Positions 5,252-5,921 of a stretch of 5,921 nucleotides of DNA are shown in pieces. Origin of the DNA: Lachnospiraceae bacterium. Lineage in GTDB: Bacteria > Bacillota_A > Clostridia > Lachnospirales > Lachnospiraceae. The first letter of the stretch is position 1. Each line of letters opens with the position of its first letter. The notes below the pieces were generated by a model. The model saw only the letters and a list, made by a program, of their open reading frames with translations, was not told the origin of the DNA and ran no database searches. Position numbers and translations under genes: made by a program. The stretch spans positions 1 to 5,921 of the forward strand of contig JAILPG010000348.1 of NCBI GenBank assembly GCA_024699595.1, in the 5' to 3' direction.

Positions 5252-5921
5252 TTATTTCCCGTTTATATCAACATTCCCGAGACTGGTCTTTGTCTTTACA
5301 TCTCCTATCGCACCGTTTAATTCTATGTTTCCAAGATCAGTCTCAACATTTCCACCGTTTATAGTACAATCATGCGCCTCGATATTTCCCGCATCCACAT
5401 CTGCGACAAACTTGTCTATGATACTGTCTTTGAGATCAACATTTCCTGCATCCACGTCGGTCTTAAATTCTTTGACCGTAGCTTTTTTTATTTCCACATT
5501 TCCCGCGTCCACATCCAGATCGATCTTGTCTGCAACAATATCGCTTATCTCGATATTTCCCGCATCCACATCAATTTTTGCTTTATCAAAGGCGGTTCCT
5601 TCCGGTATGACCACAGTGATCTGTGGTGTCTCAAAAACATTTTTGACACCAAAGCTGAAACCCTGATTCTTACTTTTTATCGTAAGCTCCGAGTTTTTAA
5701 CTTCTATATCCGGAACCATTGATTTAGGCAGCTTGTAACTTACAAAACCTTCTCTTCCGTATTCCAGTGTAAGGTTGCAGGCATCAATATTGATATCAAG
5801 CTTTTCCAGCTTTCCGTCGATCTTAACCGTATCTTCTACCATCTTATCATCTCCAAATCTGAAAAATCCGCCCTTGTGGAAAATATTAATGTATAATCCG
5901 AGGATTATTGCGATTATCGTT
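5252..5921 (-). CDS. DUF4097-type repeat protein with N-terminal membrane segment, 5'-partial
   Basis: The reading frame stays open from the TAA at 5252-5254 to the window edge, giving at least 222 residues. The first visible residues TIIAIILGLYINIF look like a membrane anchor, followed by a HKGGFFRFGDD linker. The rest is a right-handed beta-helix-like DUF4097 region: a unit of about 19 residues with the core DVDAGN(I/V)E recurs four times, followed by two degenerate LGN units at the C-terminus. An internal ATG at 5840-5842 has GGAG (5851-5854) eight bases upstream and could also be used, but it would remove the anchor. Proteins of this family are usually found next to membrane-stress or PspC-like systems, with no firm biochemical role. 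The outer genes lie outside the window. Confidence 0.85.
   Translation of the reverse strand, partial: TIIAIILGLYINIFHKGGFFRFGDDKMVEDTVKIDGKLEKLDINIDACNLTLEYGREGFVSYKLPKSMVPDIEVKNSELTIKSKNQGFSFGVKNVFETPQITVVIPEGTAFDKAKIDVDAGNIEISDIVADKIDLDVDAGNVEIKKATVKEFKTDVDAGNVDLKDSIIDKFVADVDAGNIEAHDCTINGGNVETDLGNIELNGAIGDVKTKTSLGNVDINGK
5383..5576 (-). repeat. Coding repeat, 57-bp period
   Basis: Four copies of a sequence encoding VDAGN(I/V) (plus-strand core TTTCCCGCATCCAC with changes) recur every 57 nt, exactly 19 codons. DNA identity is high in the core and low between, as expected from selection on the beta-helix turn rather than recent duplication alone. Confidence 0.7.

Noticed and set aside
5383..5576. 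Evenly spaced repeats that look like a short CRISPR array
   Set aside because: The 57-nt period is an exact multiple of three, the repeats are imperfect, and they encode the DVDAGN units of an open reading frame.
5097..5722. Long plus-strand ORFs opposite the DUF4097 gene
   Set aside because: They are antisense shadows of the 57-bp repeat, with Ser/Phe/Thr-rich repeated peptides and no convincing start signals.

Overview
The window looks like a chromosomal piece from a low-to-mid GC Gram-positive anaerobe of the Clostridia, most likely a Lachnospiraceae relative. This is inferred from strong AGGAGG-type ribosome sites, tight same-strand gene packing, a Gram-positive style lipoprotein, and gene families typical of that group (DUF4097 adhesin-like protein, BioY, neurotransmitter:sodium symporter, paired COG0523/G3E GTPases). 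No rRNA, tRNA, CRISPR array or complete mobile element was seen.

All convincing genes lie on the minus strand, so the order of transcription runs from high to low coordinates. From the right edge: a DUF4097-type repeat protein cut by the window end (5252 to beyond 5921), a hairpin (5172-5202), a short lipoprotein (4558-5070), then a tight four-gene cluster: a sodium-dependent NSS-family symporter (3099-4475), the biotin transporter S component BioY (2507-3061), a COG0523 GTPase with a very large His/Asp-rich metal-binding insert (1379-2482), and a second CobW-like P-loop protein fused to a C-terminal domain resembling the YcgQ/TIGR03943 (DUF1980) family (403-1353). The gaps inside the cluster are 37, 24 and 25 nt, each with a clear ribosome site, and a rho-independent terminator follows at 271-299. 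This is very probably one operon.

The 82-nt leader of the operon contains an interrupted inverted repeat, AGTAAACC / GTTTAC (4508-4538), that resembles a BirA biotin operator and overlaps a plausible promoter. If real, it would place the symporter and both metallochaperone-like GTPases under biotin control together with bioY. This is the most testable regulatory idea in the window. The pairing of a metal-binding G3E GTPase with a second, diverged CobW-DUF1980 fusion suggests a metal (probably zinc) delivery or homeostasis module, but substrate and client are not shown by the sequence.

Positions 1-402 hold no solid gene. They contain a cluster of four hairpins, including the operon terminator and an oppositely oriented terminator, plus a 45-codon minus-strand open frame without a good start that may be a gene or mobile-element remnant.
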